Shown here one piece after another: positions 27,901-35,314 of a stretch of 64,000 nt of DNA. The translations under genes were made by a program, and so were the position numbers. Numbering within the stretch: position 1 is the first letter of the stretch; the number at the start of each line of letters is the position of its first letter. This stretch comes from Planctobacterium sp047947135 (lineage in GTDB: Bacteria; Pseudomonadota; Gammaproteobacteria; Enterobacterales; Alteromonadaceae), in assembly GCA_047947135.1 (NCBI GenBank), contig CP170457.1, forward strand, positions 2,728,001 to 2,792,000, written 5' to 3'. The notes beneath the pieces are model-generated. The model worked only from the letters and a program-made list of their open reading frames with translations. It was not told the origin of the DNA and did not search any database.

Positions 27901-29106
27901 GGAACGGCAAATGAAGTCAGTCATGGCATTCCTTCCGCCAGCGAGTTTGTGTTACATCAACTGCAGCAAAACTCCGTGGACAACAATGTAGCGCAAGCGA
28001 GCTTCACAGCAAACAGTGATACAGGAACCTTTTCCGTTCCAGCCTATTCTCTGGCGGTGTTTGTGAAAACGCAAGCTGGCTCACAAGGAACCGGTTTGTC
28101 ACCGTATGCCACAATCGGCAATCCTGATTTCGCAACTTATGGTGACACCGCTGTTTACATTCGCGGAAGTATGAATGATTGGGGTTTAAGCAATGAAATG
28201 TCCTACGAAGGACAGGGCATCTATCAGACTCGTATGTCGTTGGAAGCCGGAATTGAGTATGCCTTTAAGTTTGCCAGTGAAGATTGGTCAACCGTCAATT
28301 TTGGTGCGGGAAGCGCAGGAGAAGTGGTCACAGCAGGAGAAATGTTGGATCTAGGTAACGGTTCGGATCTGCGTTTTACACCCGACAGCAGCGAAGCGTA
28401 CTTGTTTACCATTGATGCTTCCAATGCCGAACAACCCGTGTTAACGGTTAACGTAGAAGAGCCCTTTCCTGGCACAACTGTGTTGCTCAGAGGTTCAATG
28501 AACGGGTGGGGTGAAAGTGATGCTTTTGTATATGAGGGCGAAGGAGTCTACAGCATCGCACTTGACCTTGAGGTTGGAAATTATGAGTTCAAAGTTGCCT
28601 CCAACGATTGGGAAACAGTGAATTTTGGCGCAAACGACGCCATATCAGAAGGGAGCCAAATAGGTCTGGAAAGCGGTGCTGGAAATATCAATCTATCCAT
28701 TGCGGAGCAGGCAACTTACGTATTTACCCTTTATGCCGGTGACAGTGAAAACGTATCATTGTCATTATTTAAAGGTGGTATGTATGGCAATACGGACATT
28801 TTCATCAGAGGCACAATGAATGACTGGGCCGCATCAGAGCCAATGACGTTTGATGGAGTAAAACGCTACAGTTATGAGCTGGAACTGCAACCGGGTGACT
28901 ATGAATTTAAAGTTGCGGATGCAAACTGGTCGACCGTTGATTTTGGCGCCGGGACTGATGGCAATCAAGTAAATCTGGGGGAACGTCTTATTCTGGGTGC
29001 GGTTGGTGGCGATCTGAGCTTATCCATAGCAACAGCAGGTACCTATGAATTTGCACTATTAGGGCCGGACAAAGACAATCCAGTCATTTTGGTGAATCTT
29101 AAATAA
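24910..29106 (+). CDS. Pullulanase-type GH13 lipoprotein with three C-terminal carbohydrate-binding-like repeats
   Basis: This 1398-residue secreted enzyme cleaves alpha-1,6 branches of pullulan, glycogen or starch. It starts with a lipoprotein signal (SSLVLLGCFSP). Residues about 80-200 hold a CBM41-like module (GWVLHLWNNEQCPD), followed by a pullulanase N2-type region, a CBM48-like module (GIELSLWAPTAQMVALNLYD), and the GH13 catalytic barrel. The four GH13 motifs are visible: ALDVVFNHT, FDAFRFDLMGH (nucleophile Asp), YFYGEGWDFGE (acid Glu) and YVSKHDNETLWD. The last 330 residues are three tandem copies of a roughly 105-residue module (IRGSMNDWG, LRGSMNGWG, IRGTMNDWA, each followed by a YEFKVA-type strand and an NFGA or DFGA motif). 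They resemble starch-binding E-set modules. The ATG at 24910 with GGAG upstream is preferred over an earlier GTG. Confidence 0.93.
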   Translation: MVHRKRLWWQSWGVAISSLVLLGCFSPDGLELPEPVDAGTLPEPAPPALSCDAPEVLNDTEDACELPPPSVTPEENEAVIYYNREDAEYEGWVLHLWNNEQCPDTVAEPTNWPEGPTVSGIDPVYGGYFIVPLLPDHSDCMNFIVHDADGNKDISQQDLKMDLSGERIAWTLSGVESVFDVAIVEVPITVSDRAVHWVAADTLVWGEDTTQFADMRLYYSQTADLAFDSEAGIDSGNYYTLTTIATQDSEQAQALNQSSWDALQIDADVSQVKEALKGQLIVVAYDDQQKPLAATKVQTARVLDAIYTAGENDADEADYGPVYSANGIELSLWAPTAQMVALNLYDADKTLLTRQEMALDSETGIWQTALESASDRLYYRFEVTVYHPSADDVVTVAVTDPYSVSVSTNGRYSQLVNLQDDDLKPVGWDDHSVPEVAAFEDLVIYEGHVRDFSALDETVSEANRGRYLAYTESNSLPVAHLQSLVDAGLNMYHLLPLNDIASINEDQSETINLFNTVAEACALDSNLPVCGVEDDNSRLLAVFESYDPASEDAQALTNALRNIDQFNWGYDPHHFNVPDGAYASDPEGTQRILETRAMVKALHDLGLRVALDVVFNHTNASGLNDNSVLDKVVPGYYHRYSQTTGQIERSTCCENTATENRMMAKLMQDSLTLWSAVYGFDAFRFDLMGHIPKAEILASFEAVKAVDPDTYFYGEGWDFGEVAGDRLFEQATQKNMAGTEVGTFNDQIREAVRGGALFSGDSSQGTLRVQDKIRMSLAGTLTDFQFLSSNNAFISADSLGGYAHDPADIINYVSKHDNETLWDQFNYSLPDDITVLERVRIQNMAMGITLLSQGIPFLQQGGDLLRSKSMDRNTYDAGDWFNRVDFSKMHNNWNVGIPLASENSGRWDEMRPLLADSNRAVSASDIQFAGQVFKEFLQLRQSSPLFRLQSAQDISDRIGFHNVGSEQQGGLVVMSIDDGEGLVDLDANVDAIVVVVNGTANEVSHGIPSASEFVLHQLQQNSVDNNVAQASFTANSDTGTFSVPAYSLAVFVKTQAGSQGTGLSPYATIGNPDFATYGDTAVYIRGSMNDWGLSNEMSYEGQGIYQTRMSLEAGIEYAFKFASEDWSTVNFGAGSAGEVVTAGEMLDLGNGSDLRFTPDSSEAYLFTIDASNAEQPVLTVNVEEPFPGTTVLLRGSMNGWGESDAFVYEGEGVYSIALDLEVGNYEFKVASNDWETVNFGANDAISEGSQIGLESGAGNINLSIAEQATYVFTLYAGDSENVSLSLFKGGMYGNTDIFIRGTMNDWAASEPMTFDGVKRYSYELELQPGDYEFKVADANWSTVDFGAGTDGNQVNLGERLILGAVGGDLSLSIATAGTYEFALLGPDKDNPVILVNLK

Positions 29107-29140
29107 TCCATTGAAATAGTTTAAATAACGAAAACGTTAA

Positions 29141-29170
29141 AAAGGCGAGGGAATACCTCGCCTTTTTATT
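29141..29170. terminator. Terminator after the pullulanase
   Basis: A stem AAAGGCGAGG/CCTCGCCTTT with loop GAATA is followed by TTATTT. A-rich sequence on the other side may let it also end the converging minus-strand gene. Confidence 0.9.
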
Positions 29171-29189
29171 TAGTTAGAGCCACTACAAG

Positions 29190-30260
29190 TTAGCGTCGGC
29201 TGTCTCTGACAACCTCATGCACAAATGCCAGCTTTTCAATCACTTTGGCAGATAATACGAATGGATACACATGGCTGTGTCCCATACTGCGGTTCAGGCT
29301 ATTTAAGGCAAACGTTAACGGCAGCCAATGGTCGATAATGGGTTGAAAACTTTTCTGTTTGTAAGGGTTAAAGCCAACATCCATTTCATAACCATCCTCC
29401 TTGGCAGCAAGTGGGCTGACTTTTAAATCAAATTGGTAAGCCGTTTCCAGTGTATCCACGATATGAAGATAATGTGCCCAGCTTTCTGCCCAGTCTTCCC
29501 AGGCATGGCTACTGGCGTAACTGCTTACATAATTCTCTTGCCAGTTTTTAGGAGGCCCAATTTCATAATGTTGTTTTAGGGCATCAGAGTAGTTCTCAGT
29601 ATCATCACCGAATAATTCGCGGCAAGGGCTCAACCATTTACTTTGTGCAATCAAACGATCCCAATAGTAGTGACCTGACTCATGACGGAAATGACCGAGA
29701 ATGGTGCGATACGGTTCAGCCATCTGGTTGCGCATCCGCTCTCGTTCCGATGGATCTGCTTCGGCAAGATTGATAGTGATATGCCCTTGGTTGTGTCCGG
29801 TTAAAACACGGTTGCGTTCGGAGAACTCGGCAGGACTGTCGCTAAGAAAAGAGAATGACAAGCCTTTTTTTTCATCTTGTTCTTTGGTCAATATAGGTAA
29901 TCGCAATTGCATCAGGCTATATATTAAGCGGCGTTTTTCTTTTTCCATGGTGTGCCATAACGTCGTGTTGCCCTCGATTGACAGATTCGGAATGGTATCG
30001 TTTAAACGACAGGCACGACAGTATTCAACATTATCTGTCTCTGCTACGAGCCAGTTACAGACATTATGTTCTTTGTAGTTGGCACATTTATGATAGCCGA
30101 CCTTGTCACCGACTACACTGACTTGGGCTTCTTCACGCGAGCTAATCGCGACCAAAGCCAGCAATTCGGGAATAAAACCTAGCTCACTATCGCATTGCGT
30201 ACAGGTGACATTCTCAAAATACAGTACGTTACGACACTTCGGACAATTAAACAGGCGCAT
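29190..30260 (-). CDS. Putative zinc-ribbon metallopeptidase (COG4307-like)
   Basis: The 356-residue cytoplasmic protein begins with a zinc ribbon (CPKC at 6-9, CTQC at 20-23), and more Cys residues occur around 60-85 (KCANY, CNWL, YCRACR). The middle of the protein carries HFRHESGHYYWD, an HExGH metal-binding motif of the zincin type, with a downstream EDWAESWAHYLHI element that may provide the third ligand. This combination is typical of a conserved family of unknown substrate annotated as putative zinc-binding peptidase. It is divergent from the receptor of the glucan locus, with no obvious functional link. Confidence 0.8.
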   Translation of the reverse strand: MRLFNCPKCRNVLYFENVTCTQCDSELGFIPELLALVAISSREEAQVSVVGDKVGYHKCANYKEHNVCNWLVAETDNVEYCRACRLNDTIPNLSIEGNTTLWHTMEKEKRRLIYSLMQLRLPILTKEQDEKKGLSFSFLSDSPAEFSERNRVLTGHNQGHITINLAEADPSERERMRNQMAEPYRTILGHFRHESGHYYWDRLIAQSKWLSPCRELFGDDTENYSDALKQHYEIGPPKNWQENYVSSYASSHAWEDWAESWAHYLHIVDTLETAYQFDLKVSPLAAKEDGYEMDVGFNPYKQKSFQPIIDHWLPLTFALNSLNRSMGHSHVYPFVLSAKVIEKLAFVHEVVRDSRR

Positions 30261-30461
30261 ATGAGGGGGAAGGTGGAGTAAAAGTAATCCAAATTATGGG
30301 CAAGATACCTGAACTACGCAATAAGATTCAAAGCACGGCTCGGAATAAAATTTGAGCGATGGAGAAAAGAATTAATCCCGCACTTACAACACTAATTCAA
30401 CTATCTATTCAAGAAAACAATCTGTTAAAAAATTACGCACGGTGAATAAAATTACCATATT

Positions 30462-30484
30462 ATTATGCATAATGCTATGCATAG
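30462..30484. repeat. Tandem palindromes with a repeated TATGCATA core
   Basis: TATGCATA occurs twice, four bases apart, inside the palindromes ATTATGCATAAT and CTATGCATAG. The spacing fits a site for a dimeric or paired regulator, or a cruciform. It lies about 350 bases before the receptor start. Confidence 0.5.
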
Positions 30485-30680
30485 ATAGGTTAAAAAATTG
30501 TAAATAAGTGAATCGTAGTTTTATTACAAAACTTCTTGTTAAGCAGTGGTTTTGGACTAGACTTTAGCTATAAAATCTTCTTTAGGTGTTGAAATTAAAG
30601 GGTTTTCGGGGGAGTCAAAAAGAAAAATACGGTGCGTTTTGCTGTTACCAGAATGTTAAATAAATGTGGTTCGAGCGTAA

Positions 30681-30694
30681 TGAATACGTATGCA
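30681..30694. promoter_or_regulatory. Candidate operator TGAATACGTATGCA upstream of the receptor
   Basis: This is the exact reverse complement of the 14-mer upstream of the pullulanase gene (24702-24715). It sits about 140 bases before the receptor start. It probably binds the shared alpha-glucan regulator, likely of the LacI family. Confidence 0.6.
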
Positions 30695-30834
30695 AGCAGT
30701 TTTTTATATGTAAACAACGAGCTAGTATGAACTCAACAACAAATAGGGGCTGTTGTGCGTAGTCTGACATCAATCAAGTCAATACGGACCCACACACTGG
30801 CTATCTACACTTGGAAACAAAACGGGAAAACACA

Positions 30835-33684
30835 ATGTCACAATTCAAAAAAAGCATGTTGGCCTTTTCGGTGACAGCTGCGATGACCGGCTTCGGTGCT
30901 GTTGCACAAGAAGCAGAGGAAGCAGCTGACAACACTGAGGTCATTCAAGTAACAGGTATTCGAGGTGCACTACAACGTGCACAGGCGATCAAAATGGAGC
31001 AAAGCTCCATCGTTGAAGCGTTGTCTGCTGAAGATATTGGTAAGCTACCTGACACCTCAGTTGCAGAATCATTAGCGCGTTTACCTGGTTTGGCCGGTGA
31101 GCGACGTAACGGCCGTACTTCTGGGCTTTCAGTTCGTGGTTTTAACGAAAACTACGTTGGTACCTCATTAAACGGGCGTGAGTTGCTCGGTATGGGTGAC
31201 AACCGTGGTGTTGAATATGACTTGTATCCGTCTGAAATTGTTGCCAATATTCTTGTTTACAAAACACCTGAAGCCGGACTGATGACTCAGGGCATCGGTG
31301 GTACGATTGATATGCAGACTGTCAGCCCTTTAAATGCTGATCCAACGTTTGCAATAAATGCCAACTTTGAACGCAACCAGGAAGATGCAGGTAACCCGGA
31401 CTTCGATAACGAAGGACATCGGGTATCATTTAACTTTGTTGATCAGTTCGCAGACGACACTTTAGGTGTAGCATTAACCCTAGCGACGATTGAGTCACCG
31501 CGTCAGGAAACACAATTCCGAGGCTGGGGATATGCAACAGCTAACCCTGACCGTGCAGCAGAAGGTGTGTCTGTTCCTGAAGGCACAGTAATACTCGGTG
31601 GACATGATTCTTTCACACGTTCTGCATTGCTTGAACGTACTTCTGTAGCGGCCGTCATCGAATATGCGCCCAATGACAACCTTAAATTACAATTTGATGC
31701 CTTATACATCGATTTTGAAGAAAATGATGTAAAGCGTGGTATCGAAGAAGGTGGCGCTGAGTGGGGTACGGGTGATTACACCATTACTGCAGTAGAAGAT
31801 GGTTTGGTTACCGCAGGTTACTATGACGGTTTCCACTCTGTTATTCGTAACGACGCCAGAAACCAGGATTCAGAATTAACTACTTTTGGTCTGAATATTG
31901 AATACGCCATCAACGATGACTGGACTGCGACCGTCGATTTGTCAGCCGGTGAAGTAGATAAAACCATTACCGATGTTGAAAGCTACTCGGGTGTGGGTCG
32001 AGCCGGTATTGACGGACGTCCGTTGACTGCTCGTTCATGGACGATGACTTCCACTGGTGCGGTGTACGGTAGCCATCCAACTATAGCTGATGTCAACCTT
32101 GCTGACCCTAATGTTGTTCGTCTGGCGGGTCCTCAGGCTTGGGGTGGCAGTTTAACACCCATTGAGAGATTTCAGGGTGTTGACGGCTTTGGGCCAAATA
32201 CTGCTCAGGACGGCTTTGTTAACAAACCCATCTTTGAAGAAACCTTAGATGCGTTCCGTCTGGATATTGAAGGTCTGGTGGAATGGGGTGTATTTAATAA
32301 ATTCACCGCTGGTATCAATTACGCCGAACGCGAAAAAACCAAAACCAATACTGGTGCCTACTTAACCTCACCGGACTGGCCAAGTGATGGTCCTATTCCT
32401 AACCCACTGGGTGTTGCGGATCTGAGCTTTATCGGTATAAATGGTGTTGTAGCTTATGATGGTATCGGCTTGTACGAAAGCGGTTATTACATCGAAACGC
32501 CTGCGGAATTGGTGGAAAATGGTCGTCTGGGTGATTCTTATAAGATTGAAGAAGAGCTCTTGACTCTCTACACCAAGTTAGACATTGACACTGAAATTGG
32601 TGGCATGTTCTTACGCGGTAACCTGGGTGTGCAACTTATAGATGTTGACCAAACAGGTTCAGGTTTCAATACAACAACTGGGCCAACCGGGTTCACAGCT
32701 GCTACCCCAATCACGGATGGTGATTCCTATACAGATGTGTTGCCGACACTTAATTTGGGCTTAGAAGTCGCGGAAAACCAGTTTATCAGAGCTGCGTTAG
32801 GTAAAGTGATAAGTCGTCCCCGTATGGATGACATGAGACCGAACAATCAGGTTACTTTCGCATTCAATGATCAGCGAATTATTTCTAATTCAATTGCAAA
32901 TGGTCCTTGGGAAGCTAATGCAGGTAACGCCAGACTGCAACCGCTGGAAGCTAATCAGTTTGACTTGTCCTATGAAAATTACTTTTCGGACAGCGGCTAC
33001 TATGCCATCAGCTTCTTCTACAAAGATTTGAAAAACTGGCATGATTCTGGTGTCACTATTGGTGATTTCACTGCAGCCTATATCCCTGGATTCCACCAAA
33101 CGTCAGGCGAAACGGATATCAATGGCGATGGTGTGATAGATGAAAACGATATCGTTGGCCCTAGTCTATTCCAAGGTGTGGTTAACTACCGTCAGGATGG
33201 CTTGCAGGGATTTGTCAGAGGCTGGGAGCTTCAGGCAAGTGTACCATTTGATTTGATTCACGAATCATTGGATGGTTTTGGTGCCTTTGCCAGTGCGACT
33301 TTCCTTGACGGGGAGTTCGACAATGGTAGTGCCGTACCGGGTCTTTCTGAAGAGTCATATTCACTGACGATGTACTATGAAAATGCCGGTTTTGAAGTAC
33401 GAGTATCCGGAACTAAACGTGACCCATTCAGTACCGAAACCCGTGCCATCAGCCTGTCATTGGCTCAAATTGATGACCGTGGTGGTGAGTTATGGGATGC
33501 CCAGATTGGCTATGACTTCAGTGAATCGAATATCGAATCTCTGCATGGCCTGCGCATCACCTTACAGGGTCAGAATCTGACCGATGAAGACACGGTTCAG
33601 GCTAATCCTGGTGATGGTCGTCAAATCACCAATTACCAGTCTTTCGGGCGTAACTTCCTGATAGGTCTGAATTACGAATTCTAA
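30835..33684 (+). CDS. TonB-dependent receptor, Caulobacter/Xanthomonas type, probably for maltodextrins
   Basis: The 949-residue outer-membrane receptor has a signal peptide (MSQFKKSMLAFSVTAAMTGF, cut near VAQ-EA) and a TonB box (EVIQVTGIR). The plug domain has the subfamily pattern SIVEALSAEDIGKLPDTSVAESLARLPG and GERRNGRTSGLSVRG. The large barrel ends in GRNFLIGLNYEF with the C-terminal Phe. This subfamily (TIGR01782-type) includes MalA of Caulobacter, which imports maltodextrins. Placement between two pullulanases supports the same role here. An in-frame TTG 24 bases upstream is possible, but the ATG gives a proper signal peptide. The gene ends in its own terminator. Confidence 0.93.
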   Translation: MSQFKKSMLAFSVTAAMTGFGAVAQEAEEAADNTEVIQVTGIRGALQRAQAIKMEQSSIVEALSAEDIGKLPDTSVAESLARLPGLAGERRNGRTSGLSVRGFNENYVGTSLNGRELLGMGDNRGVEYDLYPSEIVANILVYKTPEAGLMTQGIGGTIDMQTVSPLNADPTFAINANFERNQEDAGNPDFDNEGHRVSFNFVDQFADDTLGVALTLATIESPRQETQFRGWGYATANPDRAAEGVSVPEGTVILGGHDSFTRSALLERTSVAAVIEYAPNDNLKLQFDALYIDFEENDVKRGIEEGGAEWGTGDYTITAVEDGLVTAGYYDGFHSVIRNDARNQDSELTTFGLNIEYAINDDWTATVDLSAGEVDKTITDVESYSGVGRAGIDGRPLTARSWTMTSTGAVYGSHPTIADVNLADPNVVRLAGPQAWGGSLTPIERFQGVDGFGPNTAQDGFVNKPIFEETLDAFRLDIEGLVEWGVFNKFTAGINYAEREKTKTNTGAYLTSPDWPSDGPIPNPLGVADLSFIGINGVVAYDGIGLYESGYYIETPAELVENGRLGDSYKIEEELLTLYTKLDIDTEIGGMFLRGNLGVQLIDVDQTGSGFNTTTGPTGFTAATPITDGDSYTDVLPTLNLGLEVAENQFIRAALGKVISRPRMDDMRPNNQVTFAFNDQRIISNSIANGPWEANAGNARLQPLEANQFDLSYENYFSDSGYYAISFFYKDLKNWHDSGVTIGDFTAAYIPGFHQTSGETDINGDGVIDENDIVGPSLFQGVVNYRQDGLQGFVRGWELQASVPFDLIHESLDGFGAFASATFLDGEFDNGSAVPGLSEESYSLTMYYENAGFEVRVSGTKRDPFSTETRAISLSLAQIDDRGGELWDAQIGYDFSESNIESLHGLRITLQGQNLTDEDTVQANPGDGRQITNYQSFGRNFLIGLNYEF

Positions 33685-33756
33685 TCTCTATGCAGGTGCC
33701 ACTGTTTCTGTGGCATCTGTATTTAGTTAGATTTGTGATCAAAAATACATTTTGCA

Positions 33757-33790
33757 AACCCCAGTTAGCTATACTATCTGGGGTTTTTTT
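33757..33790 (+). terminator. Terminator after the TonB-dependent receptor
   Basis: A stem AACCCCAG/CTGGGGTT with a 13-base loop is followed by a long T run, so transcription of the downstream genes depends on readthrough or a local promoter. Confidence 0.8.
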
Positions 33791-33822
33791 ACTTAAAAGA
33801 GTTGCGTAAAGCATTAGTTGAT

Positions 33823-35313
33823 ATGAATAAAGTGGTCAAGAAAGTCGTCGTCGTCGGTGGTGGTACTGCAGGCTGGATGTCAGCTGCAGTCTTAAAGCGG
33901 ATGTTGGGCAATACGATTGATGTTGAACTGGTAGAGTCTGAAAGCATCGGTACGGTGGGGGTTGGTGAAGCTACCATTCCGCCCATCATGTTACTGAATA
34001 ACTTATTGGGACTGGATGAGCGTGAGTTTTTAAGAGAAACCAATGCGACAATGAAGTTGGCCATCAAATTTGAAAACTGGCGTGTCAAGGGAGAAAGCTA
34101 TTACCATACCTTTGGAGCCCCGGGTAAAAGCTTTGCTTTCTGTCATTTTCATCATTATTTTAAACGCGCCCAAGGTCTGGGCCTGAAAGAATCGCTGTGG
34201 GATTTTGACTTAAATTATCTGGCTTGCGAAGCCGGGAAGTTTGCCCATATTAAAAGTCCGGATCCGGTGATTGAAATGCCTTACGCCTATCATTTCGATG
34301 CCTCGTTGTATGCCAAATTTTTACGCAAGAAAAGCGAGCAAATGGGCGTTGTGCGAACTGAAGGGCTCATCGAGTCAGTGAATCAGGATGAACTTAACGG
34401 CTTCATTACTTCTGTGGTCTTACAGAGTGGTCAGCAGATTGAAGGTGATCTTTTTATCGATTGTTCTGGTTTCAGAGGTTTGCTCATTCAGCAAAAGCTG
34501 GGTACTGGGTACGAAGACTGGACGCACTGGTTGCCTTGCGATAGAGCAGTTGCCGTGCCTTCGAAAAGGCTTGAAAAGACCCTGCCATACACTCGTTCGA
34601 TTGCTCATTCAGCCGGCTGGCAGTGGCGTATTCCATTGCAACATCGCAATGGTAACGGGCTGGTATATAGCAGTAATCACTGTAGTGACGATGCAGCGCT
34701 ACAGACATTGATGTCGAACCTGGACACTGAAGCAATCGGTGAACCTAATTTTATTCGCTTCAAAACCGGACGTCGCAGAAAACAATGGAACCGAAACGTC
34801 GTGGCTATCGGCCTTGCCAGCGGATTCCTGGAGCCTCTGGAATCAACCAGTATTCATCTTATTCAGTCAGGTATTGTGCGTCTTATTCATCTGTTTCCGC
34901 ATGCTGGTGTGGAACAAAAGCTGGTGGAAGAATACAACAAGCAGTCGCAAATCGAGTACGAGCAGGTGCGAGACTTTATCATCCTGCATTACCATTTGAA
35001 CGAGCGTGATGACAGCCAATTCTGGAAAGATGTGCGCAATATGGACGTACCAGAGTCTCTTACCCATAAGATTGAGTTGTTCCGCAGCAATGGCATGTTA
35101 TTCAGAGAGCAAAATGACCTGTTTCTGGAGCCGTCATGGCTGCAGGTGATGATGGGACAGGGAATTCAGCCTCAGGATTATCATCCACTGGCCAATGCCA
35201 TGCCGGAAAATAAGTTACTGGATCTCATGAAAAATCTGATCAAAGTGAAAAATGACCCGATCTCAAAAATCGCCAGTCATGACGAATTCATCAGCCAGTT
35301 CTGTGGACGTTAA
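33823..35313 (+). CDS. Tryptophan-halogenase-family flavoprotein 1
   Basis: The 496-residue protein belongs to the flavin-dependent PrnA-like family. The FAD motif is VVVGGGTAGWMSA; VGVGEATIPP follows. A Lys at about residue 78 (TMKLAIKFENW) aligns with the catalytic Lys79 of PrnA, the WQWRIP motif of this family is present, and SGFLEPLEST carries the Glu paired with that Lys. By family it would use FADH2, oxygen and halide to halogenate an aromatic substrate. No partner flavin reductase lies nearby and the substrate is unknown. Its location between a receptor and a pullulanase follows a pattern seen in marine Alteromonadales and in Caulobacterales. The start is ATG at 33823 or an in-frame TTG 21 bases earlier, the latter closer to an AAAAGAG. 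Confidence 0.85.
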   Translation: MNKVVKKVVVVGGGTAGWMSAAVLKRMLGNTIDVELVESESIGTVGVGEATIPPIMLLNNLLGLDEREFLRETNATMKLAIKFENWRVKGESYYHTFGAPGKSFAFCHFHHYFKRAQGLGLKESLWDFDLNYLACEAGKFAHIKSPDPVIEMPYAYHFDASLYAKFLRKKSEQMGVVRTEGLIESVNQDELNGFITSVVLQSGQQIEGDLFIDCSGFRGLLIQQKLGTGYEDWTHWLPCDRAVAVPSKRLEKTLPYTRSIAHSAGWQWRIPLQHRNGNGLVYSSNHCSDDAALQTLMSNLDTEAIGEPNFIRFKTGRRRKQWNRNVVAIGLASGFLEPLESTSIHLIQSGIVRLIHLFPHAGVEQKLVEEYNKQSQIEYEQVRDFIILHYHLNERDDSQFWKDVRNMDVPESLTHKIELFRSNGMLFREQNDLFLEPSWLQVMMGQGIQPQDYHPLANAMPENKLLDLMKNLIKVKNDPISKIASHDEFISQFCGR

Positions 35314-35314
35314 T

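Larger units (their letters stand above)
30261..30834. promoter_or_regulatory. Divergent control region before the glucan-locus receptor
   Basis: This 574-bp AT-rich region holds no gene. Two adjacent perfect palindromes (ATTATGCATAAT and CTATGCATAG) lie at 30462-30484, and a 14-base operator candidate at 30681-30694. The region must contain the promoters of the metallopeptidase and the receptor. Confidence 0.6.
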
